64,000 nucleotides of DNA from Quercus robur. Taxonomy: Eukaryota; Streptophyta; Magnoliopsida; Fagales; Fagaceae. This document shows positions 11,162 through 23,530 of this stretch, piece after piece. Position 1 is the first letter of the stretch. The number at the start of each line of letters is the position of its first letter. Under the pieces are notes generated by a model. It had not been told where the DNA came from. It saw only the letters and a program-made list of their open reading frames with translations, and did no database searches. Location: assembly GCF_932294415.1 (NCBI RefSeq), contig NC_065538.1:77761834-77825833 (forward strand), in the 5' to 3' direction. The translations under genes and the position numbers were made by a program.

Positions 11162-13324
11162 ATATATGCAAGCTTTAAAGTCTTGATGAAAGAAAATCAC
11201 ATCCTTCATCAAACTCCGCAAGTGGTTGATGTCATTTTACAGTGTACGACAAGTATATAATCCATACTGCATATATAGCATCACCTCAGTTTATACCTTT
11301 GTCATTGTATGATCTTGATTAGTGAGAATAGAATTAGGTTTTTACTCTTGTGTTCATTTAATAAGCTTCCAAAAAGCCGCTTTAATGATCTTGCAATTTC
11401 ATCTTATACAAGTGAACCCCAAAACTCCAAAGATGACACAATACTCTTAAGGTGATGGTCAATTGGGTAGTATTTTTCATTTCAGTTTAAGATAAAGGCC
11501 AACATAAACATAGACATAAAGTTAATTGTTTGTATATGAATATTCATAAAAAATTAAAAAATTTAAAGAGATTTGAAAGGTAATTATAACGTTGATTTAT
11601 TTTCTACTTTTTATCATTAATATAAAATTCTACTTCTTATTTACCTTTTCTCCCCCACTAACTTACTAATAAAGTGGTATATTGGTGTAAAAATTCAATT
11701 CTTTTTAGTTGGAAAATCCCAATAATTGTGGTGGAGAAAAAATTATTTAAAATCATAACTCAATTGGAGAAACAATAAATTAATATGTGATGAAGGAAAC
11801 ATAAAGCAGAGAGAAGTAGTCAATATGAAACTAAAGTCGTTAATAATTTACCATTGATGTTTGAAATGAGCTTAAGGTAACACTTTAATAAATTTGAACT
11901 AGTGCTACAAGAAAGAACAAAGGACCATCTATAACTAGTCTTTTGAATGCATCTTGAAAATACTTCATTCCTGAAAAGTTTTCAAAATGCATTCAAATGA
12001 ATCATGAAAATACTTCATTATATTTTTGTGCATATAGCCTAAGATTGATAGAGGAAATTTAACATCCAATATCAGAATTGTGAATCATTTGTTAGGGAGG
12101 ATAATCATTGTTTCCCTCACCAAATGTTCAAGTACTATAGGACTAGGAGAAACACTAACACTTTCTTAGAGCCTAAAGACTGAAAGTTAAATGTCTCTTA
12201 CATTTATAGTTGAAAATTGATTTGTTAATAGTATAATTAATTCAAATATGGATGGAATAGTTTATCACATATTCCCATATTTATATATGATTTTAAAAAA
12301 ATAACATATGTGTTTTAGTACTTTATGTTTATATTTATTTTCATGGAGCTTTTTAGTAAATAATTCTTTTTTTTTTTTTTTAATTTTATACATAGATGTA
12401 GATACCGTATTTTGTCTGACCTCATTAGGTTGGAAACCCGAGTTTTAAATCAAGGATCTTGGTGGCTTATTTTGACATGACATTAAACATATTGGAATTC
12501 TCTTCATTTTAATATTCAAAGGCAAAAATTAGACTTGAGTTGATTGAATTGTTGTGGAAATGAGAAATTTGACAATTAAAGGTTTGCCATTAAAATGTGC
12601 TTTATTTCTTAAATTGGCAATTGTTTCCCCCTTGAGATGCATTAAAGATCATATCTGACATTACTAGAGTTTTCAGGACTGCTCTGATGAGCTACATTTG
12701 GGATGGAAATTAATCTTAGCGTGTACTCGAAGCTGCCATTTAATGTAGGAATTTAGCTAGATTTTTCAAGAAATGCTCGTCACTAGTTTTAATTCGGTCC
12801 GATAGTTCTACATTTATTTTAATTTGGTCCCATGATATTTATCTCTTGATTAATCTATCTAACTATCCTAACATTTTATTGAGTGTATTTAAGGTCTGTT
12901 TATTGTTGGTGAGTTTCAAAAAGGGATGGAATTGGACTGATGATAAATGGCTTGTAATTAGTTCTAGACTATTCCCCAAGTAACAAGTTTGGACACATCT
13001 GCCAGCTCATTGTTGGCCAACACACAATTCATGCTTGGACAGCACGCAGGACTCAGTACTACACTCCCACACATTCCTCATTTCAGCAGGCAATAGGACC
13101 ACAAAAAGGGGGTCTGAGGCCCACAGTTTTGGCAGAGAGAGGAAATCTCTCTATCCCTCCCTCACTCTCCCTTTGTCCTCAAAAATCCCAGAGAGAGGTT
13201 GAAGAAAAGAGTGAAAAGGGAAGCAGCAAGCACAAGGCTTCCATGAGATCTACAAAGAACCAAAACACAAAACCATGAGCTTCCTTTCTCTTATTCCTTT
13301 ACTCATATTTCTAGGTTTTACTTT
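11162..13324. other. Intergenic sequence without a recognised gene
   Basis: AT-rich sequence. From about 13000 to 13324 the composition changes to a less AT-rich stretch with a CT-rich leader-like segment. That stretch appears to continue at 17002 after the inserted three-LTR element, so it may be the interrupted 5' region of an older element or transcript. I cannot identify it. Confidence 0.4.
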
Positions 13325-14932
13325 AGTTTTGATAGGCGAAAAATGTATTGACCCCTTGTGATGAATTAATTAATTAATTAATTAGTCAAGTTTATTAATT
13401 AATCAAATTAACATGCAACATGCGTGGTAGCACAAACAAATTACCAAATAAACTAAGTATGTAGCGGAAAATAAATTGACACGGTAATTTGTTTACGAAT
13501 GGGGAAAACCTACATGGCAAAAACCCTACTAGGTGATTTTAAGGTAACCACTCCCGAGAATCCACTATTATCAAAGCAAACGGTTATAAGTAAAGGAATC
13601 CTAGTACCTTATACCAATCTAAAGTTGAACCCTTACTCCAATACCTAATTGGACTTGTTCTGTAGTGACAATCTCTCCTTTTTAATGCACGGCTCCCAGT
13701 ACGTGACTAACCAATTACGCAGATCTCAGTACGCGACTTGATCACCAACTTGAGAAGGATGTTGGTTGCAAAGTTCTTCTATTCATTACACAATGAAGAT
13801 CATGAAGTTACTTGGTTACAAAACCCTATGGTGTACAAACACGGCAGCTTCTTGAAGAACTAGGGAAAACTAGGTTTTCGGTCACACTCTTCTTCACACT
13901 TGTGAATTTTGCTCTTGTGCAACTTGTGTCACATTTTTCAGACCTTAAAATAATCCTTATATATGTTTAGGGTTGTGAAAAAAGAAAGCCTAAACATACA
14001 TTCACAAATTGGATGAAAATCAGCTTGAAAAACTGAATTTCATAAATCTCGATAAATAGCCATCTATCGAGCTAGCTGTCGAGTCACGGGCTTCAGCAAC
14101 TTTTAAACCTCAATAGATGCTAGCTGTCGAGCTTTAAAATCCTGCACTTTCTGACTTGATTCTTGGACAGACTTAAATGGCTTTAACACTTGAACTTGAA
14201 ACCTTGTTTCTTAAAGCATTAAACTCATCCTAGATTTACCAAATTACAAATAAAGTGCGTTTTGTTAAAGGATTAGCCAATTACATAAAATAGTAACATA
14301 TGTTCCTTAACATTGAATCACATATGTCCAAACTTGGCTACCCGGTTTCCTAGAAGGAGGTTAATAGGCCAAAAACGTATTGACCTCTTGTGATGAATTA
14401 ATTGATTAATTAGCTAAGTTTATTAATTAATCAAATTCACATGCAAACGCGTGGTAGCACAAACAAATCACCAATTAAACTAAGTATGCAGTGAAAAATA
14501 AATTGACACGGTGATTTGTTTACGAATGGGGAAAACCAACACGGCAAAAACCTCACCTGGTGATTTTAAGGTCACCACTCCTAAGAATCCACTATTATCA
14601 CAACAAGCAGTTACAAGTAAAAGAATTCCAGTACCTTATACCAACCTACAGTTGAACCCTTACCCCAATACTTAATTGGACTTATTTTGTAGTAACAATC
14701 TCTCCTTGTAATGCACGGTTCCCAGTACGTGACTAACCAATTACACGGATTCTAGTACGCGACTTCAATCACCAACTAAAGAAGGTTGTTGGCTGCAAAG
14801 TTCTTTAGTTCATCCACGATGAAGATCCATAAGATGTTTGGTCAAAAAACTCTACGGTGTACAAATATAGCAACTTCTACATAAGAACGATGAACTAGGC
14901 CAAATTCTGTCTCCGGTCACAATTTGCTTGAA

Positions 14933-14985
14933 CAAACTTTGCTCGAACAAACTTTGCTCGAACAAACTTTGCTCAACACTTGTGC
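14933..14985. repeat. 17-bp x 3 tandem repeat inside LTR B
   Basis: Three copies of a unit containing GAACAAACTTTGCTC. It is absent from LTRs A and C, so it expanded after the copies diverged. Confidence 0.85.
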
Positions 14986-15401
14986 AACTTGTGTCACCTC
15001 TGACGACTCTTAAAATAATCATTTTATATGTCTAGAGTTGTGAGAAAAGAAAGTTCAAACACATAATCACGGATTAGAGTCAAAACAGAACTGAAATTTT
15101 GTTTTTCATAAACCTCAACAAATAGCCATCTGTCGAGCAGCTGTCGAGTCACGGGGCTAGAACAGCTCTTCAAGCTCGATAGATACTAGTTGTCAGGATT
15201 TAATGAACTTGCACTTTTCAGCTTGAATCTTGGACAGACTTGCATGGCTTTAACACTTGATCTTGAAACAAAATTTCTTAAAGTATTAAACACATCCTAG
15301 ATTTACCCAAATACAAGTAAAGTGCATTTTGTCAAAGAATTAGCCAATTACATAAAATAGTGACATATGTTCCTAACAAGTGAATCACATATGTCCTAAC
15401 A

Positions 15402-15990
15402 GAGGTATAACCTTGGAGGTTGACAAAGACCTTAATTTAGGACAATTTGGCCTAATATGACCAACAATATGACAATGATGACAAGTGAGGACAAATTTAG
15501 AATTTTTATTCTTCCTAGGAGGAGTTTTAGACATAGATTTATAAATTTCAGCGTTAACATCAGAATTTTTACCTTTGTCTATCCTAGCAATATTAGCCTT
15601 CAACTCTTCATTATTCCTTTTAAATGGAGGAATATAAAAATCTTTTTCCTTTGAGTTAGGCTCAACAACAAGTTTCGCACTAGTTAATTTTTCAACTTCA
15701 GTTTTAGATTCAACTAGTTGCTCTTCCAAACTTTTAATTTTGTCCTCTTGAGATGAAATTTGATTTTTAAAATTCTCATTCAAATTATTGGCTTCATCCA
15801 ATTTTGCAATCAAATCATCTTTTTCAAGCTTGACCTTTTTAAATTTAGCTTTTAATTTTGTAGAATAAAATTATAAAACTTGGAATAGGCATCTTGAATA
15901 TCATCATCATCATTCAACATAAGATCATGCAAATCAAAACAATCAAGAGTTTCCATGACAACAAGGGTCAATGGATCTCACAGAAAAGAT
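15402..15990 (-). pseudogene. Copia gag fragment with CCHC zinc knuckle
   Basis: Minus-strand frame covering the C-terminal half of a Ty1/Copia Gag. A charged coiled-coil-like segment (KIKSLEEQLVESK) is followed by a zinc knuckle of the form C-X2-C-X4-H-X4-C (CHHCHIVGHIRPNC, about 15434-15490). Gag binds the element RNA in virus-like particles. The frame is cut by LTR B right after the knuckle, so protease, integrase and reverse transcriptase are missing. The N-terminal part toward the primer-binding site is frame-disrupted. Confidence 0.75.
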
Positions 15991-16013
15991 TAAAACTTAA
16001 TCAAAGTGTGTCT

Positions 16014-16025
16014 GCTCTGATACCA
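16014..16025 (-). other. Retroelement primer-binding site (initiator tRNA-Met type)
   Basis: GCTCTGATACCA on the + strand is TGGTATCAGAGC on the element strand, the standard plant Copia site complementary to the 3' end of initiator tRNA-Met. It sits 2 nt inside LTR C and fixes the element's orientation. Confidence 0.85.
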
Positions 16026-17478
16026 CTTGATAGGCCAAGAATGTATTGACCCCTTGTGATGAATTAATTGATTAATTAGCCAAGTTTATTAATTAATCAA
16101 ATTAACATGCAATATGCGTGGTAGCACAAACAAATCATCAATTAAACTAAGTATGTAGTGGAAAATAAATTGACACGTTGATTTGTTTACGAATGGGGAA
16201 AATCTATACGGCAAAAACCTCACCGGGTGATTTTAAGGTCACCACTCCTGAGAATCCACTATTATCAAAACAAGCGGTTACAAGTAAATGAATCTTGGTA
16301 CCTTATACTAACCTACAGTTGAACCCTTACCACATTACCCAATTAGACTTGTTCATCACAGTACGTGACTAACCAATTGTGCGAATCCCAGTACGTGACT
16401 TGATCACCAACTTGAGAAGGATGTTGGCTGCAAAGTTCTTCTGTTCATCACACGATGAAGATCATAAAGTTGCTTGGTCACAAAACCCTATGGTGTACAA
16501 ACACAACATCTTCTTGAAGAACTAGGGCAAACTAGGTTTCCGGTTACACTCTTCTTCACACTTGTGAATTTTGCTCTTGTGCAACTTGTATTACCTTTTT
16601 TAGCCCTTAAAATAATCCTTATATATGTTTAGGGTTGTGAGAAAAGAAAGCCCAAACATACATTCAGTGATTGGATGAAAATCAGCTTGAAAAACTGAAT
16701 TTCATAAACTTCAATAGATAGCCATCTATCAAGCTAGCTGTCGAGCCACGGGCTTCAGCAGCTTTTAAACCTCGATAGATGCTAGCTGTCGAGTTTTAAA
16801 ATCCTGCACTTTCTGACTTGATTCTTGGACAAAATTGCATGTCTTTAACACTTGAACTTGAAACCTTATTTTTTGAAGTATCAAACTCATCTTAGATCTA
16901 TCCAATTACAAGTAAAGTGCGTTTTGTCAAAGGATTAACCAATTACATAAAATAGTGACATATGTTCCTTAACATTGAATCACATATGTCCTAACAAGTT
17001 TGAATCTGACTTGTTTATTGTGTTTCCCTTTCAGCCAAGCACTAACTGAAGCAACTACAAGCCAGAGCCAATAACAACAAGAACAACCATCATCAAGCAT
17101 CGAAGCAAAGAGAGAACCAAAAAAAAAGATGAAAAGTAGAGAGAACACATCAACTGGGTAAACCCGAAACCCTCTTCCTTTTCTCTTTGTGTGTGTGCTC
17201 AGTGTGAGAGAGGTGAGAATCCGTTTGAAAGCTATGTTTTAGCTTCGGGTTTAGGCCGAGAGAAGCCTGAGATAGAAGCCATCATTGTGGTGGTTGTTTA
17301 AATGCTAATTGATGATTTTATTTTAGTCCAAAATTTATAACTCAAATTTTGTACAAAGTTTGCAAGACTCCTCAAAAATAGAAAAAAAAAAAAAAAAAAA
17401 AAAAAGTTGGCAAGACGAATAGGATCAAACTACAAATGCTAATAGTCTTAGCATCTTCTTTGAAAGTTTGTCAATTAA

Positions 17479-17679
17479 GTGCTTGTTTGGCTAACTTATT
17501 TTTTGCTAACTTATTTTACTATTCAGCTTATTTTTTGTACTACTCATGGGTCCTACTGCACTTTTTGGTACTATTTATGAGTTCCACTGAACTATTTCAA
17601 CTAATATTTACCTTTATCTAACATATTTTCAGGAAAAAGTTTTCAATTTCAACAAAATAAATGGATTCCAAATAAACCC
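17479..17679. mobile_element. Tourist/Harbinger-type MITE
   Basis: Ends GTGCTTGTTTGG and CCAAATAAACCC, flanked by TAA on both sides (17476-17478 and 17680-17682). The paralogous copy near 23.5 kb lacks the insert. A 3-bp TAA/TTA target site and a GTTTGG-type terminus fit PIF/Harbinger MITEs. Confidence 0.65.
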
Positions 17680-18949
17680 TAAATGTAAAAACTTAAGTAG
17701 AATCCTAACGAAATCATTTTAATTCAAACTCTAGCGCTTTATTTTATTTTATTTTTTAAAGAAAATGAAACAATAATTACATTAGCAAGTCACAAACAAT
17801 ACAGATACACAAAGTATTTGTACAATAATTTCTAAGGCTTCTAACACATGAGCTGGTCGAGTTACTTAAATTATGTACGAAATCTATATATTGGACCATG
17901 AGTATTGTAATCAGTAACATTACCTGATATTTTTTTTTCTATTAAGAGAATTAAAGTTATACCTCTTCCTCACTTATAATAACAATTTAATTATTTAAAA
18001 AAAAAAAAAAAGGAAAATTTATGATAAGACAACCGTTTCAACTATTTTTTTTTTCCAAAAAAAAAAAAAAAAAAAAAATCAAAATGTGGACAAAGAATTC
18101 CAGGATGTCTTTAGAAGATTGTTTCAAAAAGCAAAAAGCTATGAACATACACAAACTCACATCCAATTTCACAACTTGCTTAAGTGTCATTTTGTGATAG
18201 GATTTGAACACTTACACAGAGGATTCACACAAGAACTTAATTAAAATAATAATAATAATAAGTGCACCAACCACAAGGTAACACCTAATCATTTTGTGAA
18301 TTTGGGTGTGTCCTAAACTTTCTCTTCAATAAGCCATTATTCACGGTTGGCCTTTCTATACTTCCAAAAACTGGTGAAAAAGTTTGCAGTCGCACTTTCA
18401 GCAGAGACTTTTCCAATTCAGTCCGCAGCCATCACAGACTTTTTCCTTTCCATCCTATATGTTGTCTCCATTTTCCTCCACAGTCCTTATCTGGACGATT
18501 TTCTTCACCTTTAGTCGTTTATTTATCAATATTTATTTATTTTGATAGATAAGTTTATTTATTTTATTTATAAAAATGTAGTATTATTTTCCCCGGATGG
18601 ACCCGGGGCCTTGACCCCTCTAATATAAGGACACAGAAATATTGAAGTTGATTGATTAACTTGCTTGATTTCCTGATTCACGTATACGAAATGGAAATAG
18701 TATATCCTGTGTGATGGGTTATTATTGTGTATTTCAGGAGTATATTTTCTCTCTCTTGCATAAGAGTGAGTCCCACTTACCATAGGGCTTATCCCATATG
18801 AGGGGGAGGAAGTATGCTTCTGAATTACCTAATAAATTTCTATGTGTGATATATTAGTGAAAAATAACAGAAATCTTTGAAATATTAAATCTAATAAAAT
18901 AATATAAGTATTTATCTTAGTCTTTTTCTTCTTCTTCTTCTAGAATATA

Positions 18950-18981
<32 letters not shown>

Positions 18982-19786
18982 TGCTTTTAAAATTATCAGA
19001 ATGTTTTAATATAGAGTAACCAAAAAAAAAAAAAAAAAAAATCCCTTTTGACATGGAAAGATTGGTTGAGTTGGTCAATTAAATTTGTTTGAGTGACTCT
19101 ATATAGCATGAGTAATACTTAGGTACTCTTGAAGCACAAGGAATGGTGCTCTCTCCTCTTACATTTATGGTAAGATTCACTTATTAAATTCATGGTGGGG
19201 TCTACCATGAATATGAGAGGAGGAAGTACCATTTTATTATACTTAGAGAGTACATATGAATTTTCCCAATAACAAAACCCTTGTCATACATACAAATATC
19301 ATAATGAGTTATGCAATATATAAATACATAACAGCTTTCAGTTGAGTTATTAGGTTTTATTAGTTTTCACCTAAACTCACTATCAATATCACTTTATCAT
19401 CGAATATTAATAAGTTGTCACCTCAACCATTATGAAATATTTTTTAAAAATTGTTGTGAATGAAGAGTTAAGGAAGCAAAAAAATTGTATCTTCACCATT
19501 CATTTCCTATATTAAAAAAATCTTTAAAATATACCAACTGAAATCTTAATTTTTGATGATTCAGTTGATAGTATACTTATTTTGCCTGAGAAATAATCAT
19601 TTACAACATGAAACAAATTGAAAGGATATCAGTATTGTATTAGTCTAATGTTTCCTGTGCCAAATTTAGAGCAATAAACATTTACGAGTATTCAACATGA
19701 TACCTTTGTTATACCATGAAATTCTGTCAATATTGAGTTTTGGTGCCATATTATCTTAGTCTTTATCTTAGTCTTTTTCTGCTTTT

Positions 19787-19986
19787 TTGTGGGAGGAATG
19801 AATATTTCCCCAATTAGGTACTACACATGATTGGTACACCCTTCCTTAGGCTTAATGCTTATAAGGCAAGGGTGGGAAGCGTCTCTCCCCGATGTGGAAT
19901 TGGACAAATCCGTGAGGGTGGCATCAGTCCTCAACCCATTCCCAAAGCGGACATACCTGATTAGGAAAGATTCATTCCTCCCACAA
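19787..19986 (-). mobile_element. 200-bp inverted-repeat element with snRNA-promoter-like motifs
   Basis: Bounded by a perfect 17-bp inverted repeat (TTGTGGGAGGAATGAAT at 19787-19803, its complement at 19970-19986). On the minus strand it contains TTCCACATCGG (19889-19899 region), one mismatch from the plant snRNA upstream sequence element RTCCCACATCG. A TTATAA box follows (19859-19864), with 24 bp between them. That spacing is the one known for plant Pol III snRNA promoters. I recognise no U6, U3, 7SL or MRP RNA downstream, so the motif pair may be fortuitous. The element is missing from the duplicate copy near 26.65 kb. Confidence 0.4.
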
Positions 19987-20469
19987 GAAAGTAATAAATA
20001 AATATTGCTGACACCTTTTTATATTTTCCATAAAAGTAGTGTCAAAACTTTCTTATTATGGTTTATTAACAATTACCCTAAGGCCATTTGTCAACATAAC
20101 CCTATTTTTAAAAGAATTAATAATATTTTTACGGGGCAAAGTATAATTTTATAAAACAAAATTATTATATATACACCATAACGAGGAGACCATTTGTCGT
20201 AAGAGGCTAAAACTCTCTAATGGTATTGAACCCACTTGTACATGGTTAGAAGATAGTGGCTAGTACGTTGTGGGTGTTGGCTGAATACTTGCAGCAAACA
20301 AAATGTTCGGTGAAAACAATGGTAAAGAAGGAAAACCACCTAGGCTTAATCTTGGATATAAAAGGAATAGTACCCATGAATATGGGAAAAAGAGAACAAC
20401 AATGGTAGCAAGAACAACATTGAAATCAATGAAAAACATATTAAGGAAATTTGAATAATGAGTTGAAAG

Positions 20470-21202
20470 TAGGGCTATCCACGGGTCAAGTCGGATTGGG
20501 TTTGGTATTGACCCGCAACCAACCTGATTGAATCGACTGAATGGAAAATGGACCCACGACCGACCGAATGTTCGGGTCGAACCCGGTGGCACGGGTCATC
20601 AGTTAAGCGGTTCGGGTCCATCAGATTATTTCAGGTCTGAACTGAAGCACAAGATGAAGATAGAAATAAAAACCCAAAGAACAAAAAGAAGTCAAAACCC
20701 AGAGAACAAAGAAATTACAACCCAAATAACACAAACCAGGACCAAAAACACCAGATCCATGAAACTGAAATGAAAAATAGAGATAATACTACCCACACCA
20801 CCACCACCACCACCACTCCATCCCCCACCATCACCACATCCATCACAAGCTCAATACAGTTTTAAAATAAAAAAAACAAAACTTTTTTTTACTAACCCAC
20901 CATCGATTAAAGTCTCAAAGTAGATTTCAAGTAAATTAGAGGAGGGATTCATCAAGAGTGTGGAGTTTGAGACCTAACCCAGAACGAACGGCAACAATAA
21001 GGCCAACAGGGCGACGATGGTAGTAAAGAGGCTAAGGGTGGCAACAGAGTCCAACTCGACGACGTCTGCAAAAAGGAGGCTAGGGTTAGGGATTTGAGAG
21101 AGATTAGAGAAAGTGAGAGATCAGAGAAAGAGATATCAGAGAAAGTGAGAAATCACAGAGAGAGCGAGAAATTTTTTTCTGAAAGGGCGTAGAAGAATCC
21201 AG

Positions 21203-21255
<53 letters not shown>

Positions 21256-21452
21256 AGGTGTATTGCTTTTAAAGTTCTGATCGGGTAGGGTCAATTTATA
21301 CGGGTTAGAAGTTAAGGGACCCGTAACCGACCCACAAAACTGATTTTTAAAATAAACATAATCGCACCCGACCTATTTGGGCATTTAGAACCGCCCATAT
21401 GCCTTTGGGTCGGGCAAGTGGGTCGGGTCTTGCGGGTTGCTGGACAACCCTA
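20470..21452. mobile_element. Non-autonomous hAT element (family shared with CRK-4 intron 5)
   Basis: Starts TAGGGCTATCCACGGGTC and ends GGACAACCCTA, which are inverted ends. It is flanked by the 8-bp duplication GTTGAAAG (20462-20469 and 21453-21460). An 8-bp duplication with TAGGG-type ends is typical of hAT. Subterminal regions are rich in CGGGT/ACCCG repeats. No transposase domain is seen; the interior has a 51-nt poly-A tract. Confidence 0.85.
21203..21253. repeat. Poly-A tract
   Basis: A run of about 51 A inside the hAT element. Its length should be treated as approximate, since such runs are error-prone. Confidence 0.85.
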
Positions 21453-21939
21453 GTTGAAAGCAAAAGAAGAGAGAAGAGAAAGAAAGTGATATTTGAGAGA
21501 AGAGAGAAAGTAGAGAATACAGGGCAGAATTAGCATGCATCACTAGGAATCTTTTCCCCCATTAGAAAACACCAAAGCATACTCTTTGCAATCTCCAAAG
21601 GATGACTACTCTGACTCACATTCCAAACCATATAACTTTATAGTCTTATTTAGTAATAAGGTTATGTGAGTTGGGATTGAGATCCTTTTAGTCAACATCC
21701 TGCTATGAATACTCTTTTACCATTATTATTTTTGCTGAAGCTTTCATTATTTCTTTGTTATTACATGCATTACTTTTAATATGAACTAATCATTATTCTG
21801 CTTATATATATATATATATGTATGTTTGTATTATGTGAATACGTATAAGTATATATACGAATATATGTATGTATATATTTGACAATATACTAATCCTTGT
21901 AAACTAACATTTTCTTGATGGGTATTTCTTTGGGTTTTA

Positions 21940-22263
21940 GAGTGTGTTTGTTTGGAGGTGAAACAGGGTGGATAGAAAACTTTGGAGATAAATTAGGGAG
22001 GAAAACTTTTTTGGAGTGCGTTTGATTAGGTAGAGAGGAAGGAAAATAAATGGTAAAGCCCAGGTGTTTTCTCCTCGGGCCCACCAAAATGTTTTCTCTC
22101 CAAAATGGAGAGAAAACTGAATGGGAATTAATTTTTTCTTTATTGAAAAAAATGTCCATGTGGACATGCCTTTATTTATTTATTTTCTTCTCTCTTGGCA
22201 GTTGGCAGTAACGATGCCTTTCTTTTTTTTTTTTCTTTTTTTTCTTTTTTCTAGGCAACGTTG

Positions 22264-22300
<37 letters not shown>

Positions 22301-22626
22301 CTTTTTCTTTTTTTTTCCTTCTTTTGATTTTCTAGGGCTAATAGTTGTTTTTTTTTTTTTTAATATATTTAAAAAAGACTTGATTTTTATTTTGGGACAT
22401 GATTTTTGTTTTTTTAATAAATTTGGGTGATTGCTCTTTTTTGTGGTTATTTGTCACTTTTTTTTTTTGTTTTAATTGGGCATCATTCTTTAACAAGGGT
22501 ATAAGAGTAAATTTATTCAAACTCATTTTTTCTATTCTTCCACTTTTAAACACCCAAACAAACAAAAAGGAGAGAAAATAAAATATTATTTATCCTCCCA
22601 CTTTTCCACTCCAACTAAACGGACTC
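21940..22626. mobile_element. PIF/Harbinger-type non-autonomous element
   Basis: Left end GAGTGTGTTTGTTTGGAG and the reverse complement of the right end GAGTCCGTTTAGTTGGAG match at most positions. TTA flanks both sides (21937-21939 and 22627-22629). The interior is T-rich with a CT microsatellite at about 22266-22297. No transposase is visible. Confidence 0.7.
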
Positions 22627-22629
22627 TTA

Positions 22630-23377
22630 GAGTTGTTTATGTTTAGGAAGTGGAGAAATATTTTTATAGCAGAAAATGGAGAACGGTCATTCACGTTGTA
22701 GAAAAGTGCAGAAAACTTTACAACACAGTACAAAGTTAAGAAAAATCAGTTCTATGGCAGAAACTGAAGAAATGATCCTTCTACGGTAGAAACAGAGAAT
22801 AAGCCTAGTTTACAGTGTCGTTCCCTAGACTTTGGACTCAATGTTTGTGCACAAACTAGCAGCGGCAGAATGGGACCTTGGACCCCATTCCGCGGGAGCG
22901 TCAAGCCCAACTTCCTTCCTAGAAAAGCCTAGACTAAACGTTGTCTAATAATATCAAAACACATGTTTAGGGTACAAGAAGTGTAAAAACCACCCTCAAC
23001 TTAATTATTTTTTGTCATACTCTAAGGAAAAACTCAATTTCTTTGGGTAAACAAGGATAGATACATATGAGTAAATGTTAATAGCTTACATGAATTTGGC
23101 TTTAACTTACAAAAGAGTATGAATTTTCAAACTTGAAGATTCCCCCCCTCCCTTCCACCCCCCACCCCCCCCCCCCCCCAAAAAAAAAAAAAAAAACTCT
23201 ATCAGTTTTAAAGGGTGAGGAAATATGGATTATGGCCCCCATAAAGAAGAGAAGAAAGGGGAATTTAGAATTTATCTTATGTGGTTTGATCTTATCACAA
23301 ATTTAATTTATAGATTTTTAATTGTTGCATTTAACTTTCTGAGATTTGAATCAAAATGAAAATTGCTATTGTTTTGT
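22630..23377. other. Intergenic sequence between element and duplication copy 2
   Basis: No gene seen. It contains a C-rich run followed directly by a poly-A run near 23147-23196. Confidence 0.4.
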
Positions 23378-23530
23378 TCAAATACTAATTAACGATTTTA
23401 TTTTAGTCCAAAATTTATATCCCAAAATTTTTTACTTGAAAAGTTTGCAAGACTCCTAAAAAGAAAAGGGTTTGCAAGACTAATAGGATCGAACAACAAA
23501 TTTAAAAACCTTGTAGAATCCTAACAAATT

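Larger units (their letters stand above)
13330..16996 (-). mobile_element. Three-LTR Copia remnant (LTR - LTR - gag fragment - LTR)
   Basis: Three related LTR copies lie in direct order: A about 13330-14329, B about 14362-15401 and C 16028-16996. LTR termini read TGATAGG...CCTAACA on the + strand. The whole composite is flanked by the 5-bp duplication AGTTT (13325-13329 and 16997-17001). On the minus strand, C is the 5' LTR. It is followed after 2 nt by the primer-binding site and then a truncated gag that ends directly in LTR B. Pol is absent. A and B are separated by only about 32 bp, and A lacks its last bases. This points to recombination or template switching between tandem copies, and the element cannot be autonomous. 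Confidence 0.8.
17309..20180. repeat. Non-coding direct duplication, copy 1
   Basis: This stretch aligns collinearly with 23378-27620. Shared landmarks include TTTTATTTTAGTCCAAAATTT, the segment around AATGAAACAATAATTACATTAGCAA, a CTTTCTCT stretch near 18320, GACACAGAAATATTGAAGTTG and CAGTTGATAGTATACTTAT. Identity is interrupted by separate insertions in each copy. No gene is recognisable in it. Confidence 0.7.

Noticed and set aside
14933..14985. Short direct repeats as a CRISPR-like array
   Set aside because: Head-to-tail 17-bp tandem repeat without spacers, inside an LTR of a plant genome.
16014..16025. tRNA-like match
   Set aside because: Only the 12-nt primer-binding complement of initiator tRNA-Met is present; there is no cloverleaf. 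I noticed no tRNA or rRNA gene in the window.
20260..20773. Overlapping ORFs on both strands around 20.3-20.8 kb
   Set aside because: They straddle the left border of the hAT element and consist mainly of its ACCCG repeats; no domain.
22121..22327. Phe/Ser/Leu-rich ORF
   Set aside because: Translation of poly-T and CT microsatellite inside a Harbinger-type element.
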